Source: Paramecium octaurelia (Eukaryota; Ciliophora; Oligohymenophorea; Peniculida; Parameciidae). Taken from it: a DNA stretch of 64,000 nucleotides. The stretch spans positions 13,311 through 77,310 of the forward strand of contig CAJJDP010000059.1 in the NCBI GenBank assembly GCA_905182995.1, written 5' to 3'. Positions 12,139 through 23,958 of the stretch are shown piece by piece. The translations under genes and the position numbers were made by a program. Under the pieces are notes generated by a model. That model made no database searches. It was not told where the DNA came from and saw only the letters and a program-made list of their open reading frames with translations. How positions within the stretch are numbered: position 1 is the first letter of the stretch; each line of letters opens with the position of its first letter.

Positions 12139-15100
12139 TCATTCATATATTTTTTAATATTTTTTTGCTAAATCCTTCATTTTTGAATCCTACTTACGAA
12201 GCAATATTAATCTATAAAGAGCAGAACAAATTCTTTTATTGTCTTATCGCAAATGATATTATTCAAATGTTGAAATTAAATCTTTATTTTACAGACTAAA
12301 CCATATAGAAATGTCTTTAATTTCAGCCAGCTATTGTTTAATTCTCATTTGTAAGACATTGCTGGAAATTTATTTTTCTAAAAAGTTGTATAAAGTTTGA
12401 AATTCTAAGCTAAGCAATTCAAAATAGACATCCTAACTTATGTTTTACAATTTGTTAAGATCAAAAATGCTGTAGAATAAAACTATAGGAATATTATTAT
12501 AAGTACCATCAAAAAATGAGCCAATAAAAAAATCATAAAATATAGGGAAGTAGTTAGCCGGCAACTTCTAATTGAATATTACAAAAAAATCCTTTATTTC
12601 ATCTATTTATTGAAGCATAGACCATTCTGATTTTTACTAGTAACTCTTTGCATCTGTCATTGATTTTAAATCTTAATGGAGAGGACTAAATAAATTAGGA
12701 GAAACAATTTCGTTGATTAAAATTTTTGAAATACTTTTGCAAATTGCTTTACCCTTGGTATTGAAGTCGCTGGTAAGATGATCTAGAGCTTCAAGTTTTA
12801 ATTATTCTTTTAGATGCTAGAATTATTATTACAAAAAATTAAGATTACAAATTCGCATCATCATTTCAATAACAAGGTGAATTTATTGTTAGGCTAATTA
12901 TTTTTAATCAGGAGGGATGCTTTATTTATTTTTTGCAACTGCAGGAAACCAGGGTGTTATTAAATTTGCTCTTTGTTGAAGATTTTATTCCATCTATTCC
13001 AAATACATTAATATAGCAGTGTAGAGTATATGTTCCATTTTGCTATTAATTGTTTTTTTAAAGAGATTATCATTCTTAAATTTAACCACTTATTATAAAG
13101 CTTCCAAGGATTTAAATAAAATTGAGCAAAAGTCTTCAATACTTTTTGTTTATGTTTGTTGCATAAGCTCTTTAAAAGACAAACTTTCATCAAGAAATTT
13201 TTCTTTAGAAAGTAATGATTGTAAAATTTTTATGGTATTTTATTGAGATTATTGAAACCACAATTCTATTGATCGACCAATAATTTAGATTGCTTTGGAG
13301 TTTAGATTATTAGGTAAGATTTGATCATCAACTAAAGCTAAGGCGAAACATATGGAAAAAGCACTTAATATATATAACCATTTAATACTTTCCGTTCTTA
13401 TCTTCAGGAATTAACCCTTTTTAGATACAGAGCTCAACTTATTGAAGGATTAAGAATATTTCTGACAATGCACCAGTCATAAAATGAAGGAAAAACAAAT
13501 TCTAATTGTTTTGATTATCAGACAATAAGTGCTAAATACCTTTCTAAAAGTAATCAATATACTGTTCTTTTAATTCAAGACATTCCTTACACATTAAGGA
13601 TAACAGAATGGAAACTTAATTAAAGGTTTTTTCAGTTAATTGATTTTATTAAAACTGTTCCCTTTTAATGATCATACTGTAATAATGATGACCTGTTTAC
13701 TCCATGATTTTTAGTATTAAATCATTTGTATTTTAGCATTCTGTGAACTCAAGCGAAATACTTGCAACTATATAAAATAAATTCATGAATGCAATTAGGA
13801 ACGACTAATCGCTGGGTAATTAGGACCAAAAACTAGTTGTAAGTCCTAATAAATCTTTATATAATCTATCCGAATTCTTCTATTTCAGAACAAATTGCAA
13901 TTGGGATTAATTGATTATCTTTTCTTTATTTATAATATCCCACAATTACTGAGTCAACTATTAGGTAATAACAACAGCGTCTTTGATGTCTAGGTTTTTT
14001 ATTCTTAAGGCAGGTTATAGTATTTTTTGATAAACTAAAGAGAGTAAAGTAATGCTGACATGTGCTGGTGACAGTTTTAGTGCATCATATGCGAATTAGT
14101 ATATTAAAGGAACAAAATCCATATCCACAGTTGTTGCTTATATGATTGCAGATAGAATAAGCTCTAATAAGCATTGATTTAATGGATACGAGATTTCTTC
14201 TACTTGAGAATCAAAACTTACTTGAGTCATATCTTTTTCATCTATTATTATCTATTTTAGCAGATTAGTAAAATATTTTTTCTATTGCTCTAATTAGGAA
14301 TTTTAGATGTGAAATGCCTATAATAATAAGCATTAGACCCAATACTAATTTAAAGTGGAAAACAATAGTAACTTTTTTAGAATCACATATTGCTTTTCAT
14401 TATTTTTAATTTCGTTGTATAATTAGGGTGTTTTGATGACCATCAAGGCATCTTTGATTAACGTAATATATATGGAATTAGTAACAGATGATTCCATGTT
14501 TGAAGTAATGGCGGTTGAAAATAATTCCAAAAGTTTCATAGAAGCCAAAGTAATTTTGAATTTATTTTTTGTGTGGGTTATAAGAAGTGGCCAGTCTTAA
14601 TTTTAAGACTTATATCTGAGCATCATTAATAAGGCGAATTAATAGAATTCTTGCTGCTAAAATTCTTTTGCGAGATCCCTAATTGTTAAATAGAAATTAA
14701 ATACATATTATATGGGATTTCATTGTTAAATATACCAACTTAATCTTTAATTATAATTGGCAATTATTTGGTATTACTACAAGTAGCATAATTCTTTCTG
14801 ATTTCAAGGAGTTTATCTTTGTGAGACTATAAGAGATCAGTTTCATTGATGGAGGCATTATCATTTTATTTCGATTGTCCTGTTCCAGAGGTATTGAGTG
14901 CTTTACCACTTTGGGTTACAGATTAGGCTTATAATTGATTTTTCATTCTTTCCAAGGTCTGTTATTCTGGTTGGACTGTATCAAAAAATTGTATTTATAA
15001 CATTAATTATTTGCCAATAATCTCCGCATGCCTTTTTAGATGTGAATTGGTACTCTTTTTGTTGGATGTAAAATTTTTTGAAGGAATCAATAATTTTGGC

Positions 15101-15663
15101 ATTTTTTTTCTTTTCTGTGATGATGGCAGCTTCAATATTATTCTACATGACCACGATTGCAGATTATGAGAATTGATCTATTTACTATTTTTCAACATTT
15201 TTTGAGCTAACTAATTAATCTCTTTCTTTTTTTTATTGATCACACTAAAATATGTATAAAGCTTACTTTCTACATTACAATTTCTTTGTTTTGCTTGATT
15301 TCTAGGTAGGTTTAAAAAATATCTAATTCTAGTTGATTAACATTTTCTGATAATACTCCAAGGATGTCACTAATTTTGGATGTGGAGATAATATTTTTAT
15401 CGATAAACTCTTTAATGGTTTTATTTTCAAATTCTCTACAAGTAACTAATTTTAGGTTTGATTCTACATTCTTTTCTTGTCAATTTTATTAATTATTCTG
15501 AGATGGATTTCAGAATGGCTTAGAAATCTTTTAAATATGAACTGAATTCTTTTAAGGTCGTCTTTTAATGGGACATCTGTAGACTCAATTATTGTTTTGT
15601 ATACTATGTCATTAGTTAATATGTTACATCTATTTCTTAATACAATAATTTTTTTGAGCTCAT
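12139..15663 (-). CDS. Large helical protein of unknown function
   Basis: A minus-strand gene of roughly 1,140 codons starting MSSKKLLYQEIDVTYQL. The sequence is almost wholly alpha-helical in character, with heptad-like leucines. The N-terminal region (FSSYLKDFQAILKSI, then long charged helices) is reminiscent of F-BAR-type coiled coils. The C-terminal part (PANYFPIFYDFFIGSFFDG) is helical too. I do not recognise a family. Introns that restore frame end in TAG or AAG and measure 22, 22, 26 and 25 nt. One join needs a single-base change in an A6/T6 run at 14983-14988, discussed in the findings. It faces the matrix protein gene head to head, with 28 bases between the two start codons. Confidence 0.7.
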
Positions 15664-15691
15664 AATTATATTATTAATATTACCCGTTTTA

Positions 15692-16736
15692 ATGAAGTTT
15701 GTTATATTTGTTGTAGTTGGTCTTGCTTTGGCAGCTCCACTTTCAGGAGATTTGGCTTAATTGTCTCTTTTGTAAACACCCAAAGAGGAGGTGTTAGAAC
15801 AATTGGGCGATTTGTTGAGCGAATTAAGAAAAGAATAAACGATGGATGATACTTAACTTGCTCAAGTAATTATTTATATATTATTCAGACTAATGCCAAG
15901 TTCGAAGCTGATATATTAATATCCTAATCCTAACTAGAAGCTCAAGTGAACTAATTAAAAGCAACAAACACCTTAATTGGAGATTTGAGCGAAGAAATCT
16001 ACTCAATCTCTAAAACCTATGCTAATTTGAATTAACAATTATCAGATTTAGGGGCTAGAGACACCTAATTAAGAGATTCATTAGCAAATGAAGGAGCTGC
16101 TTTTGAAGTAAATACCTCAAATAAAATTTTAGAACGAATCCTCATAAGCAAGAAGATCAATTAATGGTCTTACATAAATCATATCCAAATTAACAGATGC
16201 TGTATTGTCTCAATAATCATTAATTGAAAAATAAGAAATTGTGAATGTGATGAAATAAGAATTGGGTTCAAAGCATCCTGTTGCATTATTGGTAGAAGTC
16301 ACTTCAAAGTTTGATAAAGCCACAGTCTAAAATATCATCCTTAAGTTGGAACACATTCAATCATAATAAGAATAACAATTGATACAATCAGAACAAAATT
16401 GGACCGTGTAATAATAGACTTATTAAACTTTACTCAATGAAATTTCAGAAGTATCCAAAAAATTGAGTTTTGATGCTTCCACCGCCAAGACTTCAATTGC
16501 CAAGAAATCAAATGAAAAAGTCACTGCAGAAAAAAGAAAGGCTTAACTTGAGACCACCATCCCTTAAACTGAATAAGTTTTGACCAACCTTAAATAATAA
16601 TAAGATTAGTACAATTTGGCATATTCTGCAAGAAAACAAAAGAGGTATATTATTTACAATTATAAATTAATATAGAACTTAAGAAGTTGAAACCTTAAAG
16701 AGCGCTTTTGAGTTGCTAGAAAAGAAATTAAGATGA
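15692..16736 (+). CDS. Trichocyst matrix protein (TMP family)
   Basis: A 321-residue secreted coiled-coil protein. It begins with a signal peptide (MKFVIFVVVGLALAAPLSG), followed by a short pro-like segment and long Gln/Glu/Leu-rich heptads broken near the middle (ALLVEVTSKFDKATVQNII). That two-part coiled-coil layout is typical of Paramecium matrix precursors, which are cleaved and crystallise inside trichocysts before explosive release. Three introns fit: 23 nt (15866-15888), 25 nt (16108-16132) and 31 nt (16645-16675). The family is large in Paramecium, so the subgroup cannot be given from reading alone. Confidence 0.88.
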
Positions 16737-16795
16737 TGGCCATATATATTCAATTTAAATATTATATTGTTATGATCTTGTTGATATAATTCTAT

Positions 16796-17647
16796 TCAAT
16801 TTAACAATATAGCCAACAAGATTGATCCATAAAGAATGAATTTTGAGCTAGAACTGGGCTCTTAACAAATTTCGCATTTCTTGGTATCTGGATTCCAAGC
16901 ATAGGAATAAAGGGTATAAGGTAAACATTAAGTTTAAGTTAAAGTTGTGGTATCTACATCTGAACACTTGGTTCCATCCCAATTACAAAATGTAACTTAT
17001 TTTGCATCAATTGAGAAAAATAACATGCAAGCATCCTCAGGTAAAATAGAACAAGTTAATGGTTTGCAAGAATCACCCCAGTAGCAGGAATTTGTATTGC
17101 AAACATCTATGCTTGTATAATCAGAACATTGAGTTATTGTTTTAGTTTCGCAAGTTTATGCTGAAACATTCTTCACACATTGTTTTCCATCGCTAGTTAC
17201 AAGCCAGTTACATTCACTATAAGGTACTTTGTCACAACTTCCAATACTCAAAGCTGATTCTTAAGTTCTATCGGTGCATTTTACAGTTCCAGCTGTTGAG
17301 TCGATTGTATCAACATCCACTTAACATTTTATCAAGTCATAGCATAAATCACCTTCAACCATTTTGTATGAATAATCAGAGCATGATGTAAAATCTTCGC
17401 ACTTACTAGTTTTGCTATTCCAAACACAGTTAAAGGGATCTGGAACTCCTTTACAATCATTTTCTTTGAATACTGAGCACGCTTTGTTTGTACATGTCGA
17501 TCCATTAGGATCCCAAGTACAATAATCGCTCAAGCAATCTGCTTATTGTAACAGATTTTCGCATGAGCATTAATACACACTGCTTAGTTATAACGTGACT
17601 GAATTTGCAATGACCAACAAAGTGAATCCAATTAAATATATCTTCAT
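16796..17647 (-). CDS. Small cysteine-rich surface antigen, probably GPI-anchored
   Basis: An intronless 283-residue protein with a signal peptide (MKIYLIGFTLLVIANS) and about 30 cysteines. They recur in the periodic C-x-W and N-C-x-W style of Paramecium surface (immobilization) antigens: CTWDPNGSTC, NCVWNSKTSKC, ECNWLV, CYWGDSC, FCNWDGTKC. It ends in a short hydrophobic tail (FILYGSILLAILLN) after a serine run, which fits a GPI attachment signal. It is far shorter than the classic variable antigens and matches the mini-antigen class. It probably coats the cell or ciliary surface. It lies tail to tail with the trichocyst matrix gene, 59 bases apart. Confidence 0.85.
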
Positions 17648-17876
17648 TTTGTTTTTTTGATTTATATTAAGATTTTAGGGTGTAATCAAATTCACAATTT
17701 ATAGGACAAAAATGCAATAGAAAACGCAAAATTCTAAATATGATTTCGGAAATTCTTAATAAGAAATACTGGTTCAATTTTTGGCTAAGTAGTACGATGA
17801 GTATCAAAAATATTCTATTGAGGAGCAAACAATTTTGGTAAATTCGTATATAATTTTATTAATAACATAAATAAGA

Positions 17877-19975
17877 ATGGATAGTAGTCCAAGGTGTCCT
17901 TTTGGATTTTAGACAGAACCAAGCAATGATTCACCTGTGAAGAAAGTTAGTTTTAAGGAATTTCTTATTCAGAGATAGAGTGTTCATAAATCCTCATTAC
18001 CTACAGTTGTCTAACAAAAAAATAGGAGATGGGAAAAACAATTAAGTTCTTTATTGTCACCTGAGATTCTTTCTTTTAGACAAGTGCAATCAAATCAGCA
18101 AATACCTTTAAATGAAATAGTGAAAGTAGCGAGAATCACCAATACAAAAACTAACAATGAGTACAATTTAATATTATTGTAGTAAAGAACAAGAATTTAA
18201 GAAAACTAAATCAGAATCATTATAAATACCAATGCTCAACATTCCTATGATGCCAACAAATGGATTTTTCAAATTTCAACCCCAACATCGAATGAGAAAA
18301 ACTGGAATGTATAGTCTGAGAAATTGTAATGAATAATTAGAATAAATCAACAGAAAATAAAAGTCCAATGTTAACAACTTTTCACTGCCCTAATTAACGC
18401 AGGAAGAGATTATTACCCAATTTTTCCAAACGAAATTTTAAAAGTCAAATGAAAATGATGTAAATTGATCATTCATACATAATTTAGGAATTACAACATA
18501 AACCTATTGGGTCCAGTGCGAGATTGGATTATGAGGCAAACATTCTTTTCACTAAGATCACTTCCGATTACACCTTATATTAAAAATACAAAGGAAGACA
18601 CATCAAACATTTGAAAGAAGTTTATCGCAGTTTATTAGGTGTTGGGTATGACAAGGAAATAATGATGGACCCTGGAAGACTAAAAAGCATTCATTCCTAA
18701 TTAAATATAAAAAATGATTAGTTTTTAAGATTTAAATACTTATTCATAAATTAGTTTCTCGAAATGGAAACTCCTTTAGATTTATTTTTTAAGGGTTGTC
18801 ACAAAATAGAAAGCTTCAAACCTTTAGTTTTAAATAAGGTATGCTAATCAAAATTAATTTATAGCCTCTAGATTTCGAAATCTATGGTTAGGATGTAGGA
18901 ATTAAGAAAATCACAGAATCTATGTATGATAAAATATTCAAAGATTATACACTTTCTCCATATTTCATATTGATAGACAAGGAAACTCAAGCAAAGAAAT
19001 TCTCTCGTTTATTTGCACAATTGATAGATCACACTGACTCTCCCAACTATACTCTAGAGATATTAAGAGAAAGACATATTTAATATAATTTAACTTTAGT
19101 TTAGTTTGCAAATTTTAAATTTTATCTTTCAATGACTTTGCAATAGCAATAAATAGGATTCAAACATATAAGATCATTGTTGAGAAAAATGGACACTTAC
19201 AAATATGCGATTTTGAACAAGGAGAGTTTGTAAGAAACGATCAATGCTTTTGGATATAGAGAATTTATTGATGGGTTGGTGAAGTAATGTTAAACTGAAC
19301 CAATCTTATACGAATTATTTAATAAGCGTGGTAAGTATAGATTTACAGCTCATTGTGAAAATATGATACACTTTTTTTTTCGTGACAATGTCAAATCTAT
19401 AACAGATCAAGACATTGAATAAGTACATAAATGCAATGCAGTCATTTCAGAGAAGGTTTTTTCAAAAATTAAAGAACACACCTTTTAAGCTCTAATGAAA
19501 ATTACAAAGGACTCTCTTATACTCTCTGATTTTGAAGAAGATTGGGAGGAAATCAAACCATTTATAATGAACAAATCAAAAAAGCAAATCGTGAAATAAT
19601 TGGGAGGATAAACTTTTATCAATAACCTTGCTTCCACTTTGGCTTTTGAAATGCAACAAAGACCTCAATTAAACAAAGTCTTTGAGGTAATTCTTAAGTC
19701 AATTATTATAATAGGACAATGATACATGTGTAGCCCAAAATTTGAAATGCAAATTGAATTTAATGCTTTATGGAATTCATTTTTATAAGAAAACAGAGTT
19801 GGAAGTGCTTCACAAAAGATTAAAAATATCAGAATAAGTTTACTTTGAATTTTAATAAGTAAAAGTCCCATTAATATATAAGGCCACTAAACATGTGCTT
19901 GAAAATTTTCCTAAATTGTAATGGTTAAATAAGGTATTGGAAGACTATAAAAAGCATATTGTTTCTGATTTTTGA
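17877..19975 (+). CDS. Protein with four tandem truncated-globin-like modules (paralogue A)
   Basis: A 664-residue protein after removal of four introns (18161-18182, 18460-18487, 18839-18864, 19687-19714; 22 to 28 nt). Residues 1-187 are polar and low in structure. From about residue 190 four modules follow. Each carries an F-helix-like motif with a histidine: SIHSQLNIKNDQF (His256), RERHIQYNLTLVQF (His375), QVHKCNAVISEKVF (His492) and VLHKRLKISEQVYF (His611). The spacings are 119, 117 and 119 residues, the length of a group-I truncated haemoglobin. Module two also has the B-helix pattern SMYDKIFKDYTLSPYF, with Tyr325 where TyrB10 sits. Modules one, three and four are more divergent. Globin assignment and haem binding are inferred from pattern alone. 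A near copy follows 60 bases downstream. Confidence 0.65.
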
Positions 19976-20035
19976 TGATAACTTTACACCATATTTGATA
20001 TTTGATTATAATGAATGTTTGTAATAATTATAATA

Positions 20036-22067
20036 ATGTTTTCTGAGACTGAACACTCAAAGTCAGTTAAAACTTGTTAATTCCGAGAATTTATAGAACT
20101 GTTGTCAACTGATAGAAAGCCAATCCTGCCAATCTTAAATAAAAGAAAATCTCAGTAAACTCTTGGAAGCATTATACACCATAATAACGAAAGTTCACAA
20201 CTAAAAGATATCCAATTAGCCTAGAATATACGACATGTATAAAATAATAATATTATTGAATATGCCTCAAGCTTGTCGCAGTTAAGGTATGATAGCTATT
20301 TAAACTTAACAATATGACTAAGATATGAATAGTGTCAAATTTAAATAAATTGTGGATAGTCCTTCATATAAAACCTCAAATCATATAGTTTCTTATGAAA
20401 AAAGCAGTTTTAGTTAGCATTTTCGGATAACATCTTAAAGATCAAGTCCACAGTAAAAAAAAGTGAACTTAATACGAAATCATCAGTTGTTTGTTGATTT
20501 AGTCAAGGGAACGGAGAAAATAAAAAATGACGTAATTTGTCCTCACAGTCCTTAACTCTAGAAGTCGCAGCAATAGATCATTTCAGGATATCTGAAAGAT
20601 TTGGCAAGGTAATTTAATTTAATGATAAAATAGAAAAAGGAGAGTCGTTTAAAAACCACAAGGGATTGATGCCAGATTGGATTTTGAAACTGAATTAATA
20701 TATTCAGCATTGACATAAGATTCTGATTTAGCAAAGAAGTTTTAGAATAAGACAGGAAACCATGTAAAACAAATCTTTAGGAACATATTGGCAACAGGAT
20801 ATGATCAATAAATCTATTTAGATTTGAATAGGATAAGGAGTATTCATTTGGGTTTGAACTTAAAGAATTTTCATTTCTTCAGATTTAAATATCATTTTAT
20901 GAATAGATTTATGTAGATGGGGATACCAGTCGAATAGTTATTCAAATGTTGTGAGAGAATTGAAAATGTTAGGCCTTATATTTTGAATGAAAAAATGGAA
21001 TATGACGTATATGGTGGTTAAGATGGTATAGAGTTATGCGCAAACTAAATGTATGCCAAAATCTTTGCTGATATAACATTGGAATATTACTTTGTGGGAA
21101 TAGATCGAGCAACTCAGGCCTCAAAATTTGCAAAATTGTTTTTCCAATTGATTTACCATATGGACTCTCCAAATTATACTAATGAAGTTTTAAGAGAGAG
21201 ACATGTCAAATATGAATTAACAAATGTATAGCTAACTAATTTCAAATTTTATCTCGCTTTAACTCTTTAAGAATTAAAAGTTCCCTTTAAATATGCCAGT
21301 GCTTTGCTAAGAAGAATGGATATATACAAATATGCTATCATAAATAAAAATAGTCTCTAGGATTATATATGCAATTACGGATACAATCAATTCATAGACT
21401 AATTTGTAAGAAGTTGTTTGGAAGAACCTGTGTTATTTGATTTAATATAAAGAAGGGGTAAGGCAAAATTTACATGTCATTGTGAAAATATATTCCATTA
21501 CTTTTTTCGATACAATGTAAAAGCAATTACATTGGATGATCTCGAGGAAATTCACTATCACAAAACTATAATTACTGAAAAGATCTTTATGAAGTTGAAG
21601 GAAAAGGCGATGGCTGAAGTGGCGAAACTCACTAACGATCGCATTGTTTTGGAAGACTTCGATGAGGATTGGGATGAAATAAAACCTCTGATATTGAGTG
21701 ATCCTAGAATGTCATTTCTCAAAACCAAGGATAGAGATCTCTTGATCAATGAATTGGCATATAATTTGGAGAATGAGTTCTATTCTAGATAACTCAATGT
21801 GATATATGAGGTATTGATACATAATAGGTTTAGACAGAGGAGATCAACATGATGAGGAATATCAAGAGCAAGTTGAATCTGCTGGTGTATACCATAAAGT
21901 TTTTTAAGAGGACTGACTTGGAAGTAATTCATAGAAGATTTAGGATCAGTGAAAGTTAATATTTCGATTTTTAATAAAGCTTTAAATCACTTTTAGATAG
22001 GATTCCAGAACTTCATTATATACATGGATTATTGGAAGAATATAAAAAATATATTGTTTCGGATTGA
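20036..22067 (+). CDS. Protein with four tandem truncated-globin-like modules (paralogue B)
   Basis: Tandem paralogue of the gene just upstream, clearly homologous along its length after the N-terminus. Module histidines lie in SIHLGLNLKNFHF, RERHVKYELTNVQL, EIHYHKTIITEKIF and VIHRRFRISESQYF. The first two intervals are 119 and 117 residues, as in the neighbour. Module two keeps the Tyr-containing B-helix motif (QMYAKIFADITLEYYF). Introns at 20609-20633 (25 nt) and 21811-21833 (23 nt) are clear. The N-terminal exon structure is unresolved between 20230 and 20322, where one intron of length 3n+1 or an indel is needed. The ATG at 20036 is the likely but not certain start. The function is unknown; haem or oxygen binding is an inference. 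Confidence 0.6.
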
Positions 22068-22144
22068 TATCTTAATTTATTATTTTTACAATTATATTTT
22101 TTATAGTGTTTAAATTTCATAATTAAAATCATAATAAAATATTA

Positions 22145-22809
22145 ATGAGTGACTAATTTCATTAACTGAGTGATAAATGGACCATCTCGGAGAAATACAC
22201 CTAATATAAAGATGAAGATTACAAAAAGGCAATAGCTGAGATATGCTCAATCAGAAGTGTTGAGGAATTTGCATTTATAATGAAATAAACAATCTATTAG
22301 AGTTTAACAGATTTATTCAGTGAGCCACAATAATAAAAATAGTATCAATTCTAGATTCTATGATAGATTCAAAAATTTTAAGAACAATGCTATAGAGACA
22401 CAAATTGAAGCTATCTAATTTTTCAAAAATGGTATTAGCCCTTTGTGGGAAGATCCTGAAAACGAAAAAGGAGGAGACATACAATTTGAGGTCCCTATTG
22501 CCTTAATCGGTATTTACAATCAACTCTATACTGAAATAATACATGAGATTATAGGATAATAAAAGGAGGAGCTAAGGCATGTAAGATTTGGAATAAATCA
22601 AGGTTAATGGAGTAAGAATTCTAGATAAAATAAATGCCCCTAAAGGTAATGGAATCAGAATAGAATTGTGGTTGGATATTGACCCTACGGATAAAAACGA
22701 GGAGGTACAAATCCAAATTAAAAAAATTGATGATTGGATTCTTCAATTAGCAGAATTATTTGATATTAGATAACTAAAACTAAAAACTTAATCACACAAG
22801 AAAAAATGA
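22145..22809 (+). CDS. eIF4E-family cap-binding protein, 4EHP-like
   Basis: A 207-residue eIF4E homologue. The core shows RSVEEFAFIMKQ, FKNGISPLWEDPENEKGG (cap-stacking Trp and the following Glu), a helix with LYTEIIHEIIG, then NGVRILDKINAPKGNGIRIELWLD and a final amphipathic helix. Where canonical eIF4E has the first cap-stacking Trp, just before the EEF segment, this protein has Tyr (DYKKAIAEI). That is a trait of class II eIF4E (4EHP), which usually represses rather than promotes translation. Two introns restore the frame: 19 nt (22302-22320) and 22 nt (about 22590-22611). The total coding length is a multiple of three only with both removed. Confidence 0.82.
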
Positions 22810-22882
22810 TATGGGTTATTTTTGCAGGTTAAAATAAATAAGCTTATCAAATATTTTTATAATATACTTGTTATTTAGACAA

Positions 22883-23787
22883 TCAATTTATAAAACGACT
22901 AATTTCAAGAGCCAAATTTGCGTCATCTTCAATCGGAGGCATATGGCCAACACCTGGTCTTAAGATGAATGTGCATTTTTCTTCTCCAATCTCTTTAATA
23001 TTGCCTTCTGCGAAAACCTTAGGTATCACTATATCCAATTCTCCATGATAAATCAACACAGGACCCTTGATCAAGGAAGCCTTGTTTGCACCTCCAGAAC
23101 TTGAAATAGTAATAAAACTTACGAAATGTCAAACTGGTTCAAGGCCCAACATACATTAGTATATTAGGTTTATAAAAATGTTTCATCCAATAATTATTAA
23201 TATTCTTGTTCTTCTGGATATTTGCCACTGTTGAACAATACCTTATCAAAGATCATCTTCATGAATTCTCTATCCTTATCAGACAATTTTTATTGTTGTA
23301 ATGCAACTTTGGGATGTTCTTTTACTTATTATTTTGTTTGACATCTGACCTATCCTTCCTCATCTTCTCTCATTAATGCATAACCACATACACTTCCTGA
23401 TGCTATCAATATGAGTTTTTAATATTTGTTAGGGTAATCCACTGCCAATTGCATACTTACAATTCCACCTAAAGACCATCCTGCCAAATAAACATGGTTT
23501 TGATAGTACTCATCATTCTTATCTAATAATAGGGATTTCAATAAAATATCCACATCGTTAGATAAGTCAGTAATTTGATCTACATTTTAATTACTTTGGG
23601 ATCTTCCAAATCCTCGCAAATCCATACTTATACAACGGATCTTGGAATTGACCTATTGAATTTATTGTATCAATCTTTTCCAATATTTAGAAGATATAAG
23701 ATTTCCATGAATCAAAACTAAAATGTGATCGTAAGCATTGTCGTTGCTGTGGGTATCTTCGTAATATAATTCATTTTTGATATCCAT
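22883..23787 (-). CDS. Alpha/beta hydrolase
   Basis: A 293-residue serine hydrolase-fold protein. The oxyanion segment is LVLIHGNLISS. The nucleophile elbow is AGWSLGGIVS. The acidic residue lies in YHGELDIVIP and the catalytic His in RPGVGHMPPIED, so the full Ser-Asp-His triad is present. MDLRGFGRSQ precedes the elbow as usual. One 23-nt intron (23100-23122) separates the cap region from the C-terminal strand-helix pair. No signal peptide or membrane segment is seen, so it is probably cytosolic. The substrate cannot be told from sequence. The gene converges with eIF4E, with only 73 bases between stop codons. Confidence 0.88.
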
Positions 23788-23958
23788 CCTTCTAAATTTA
23801 TAAAAATATTTATTTAATGAATATAAAATCAGTTATTGGATATAGTTTCTAAAATAATAAACACGTCAATGGCATATAAATTAAGGGGATTATTCATGTT
23901 AAGTTATTTATAAAATATAAAAATATAGATTTGAATACATATTATTATTTTAATTAAA

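Noticed and set aside
20489-20507. A third 19-nt intron in globin-like paralogue B
   Set aside because: Recounting the preceding A-run showed that the frame is continuous there and no intron is needed.
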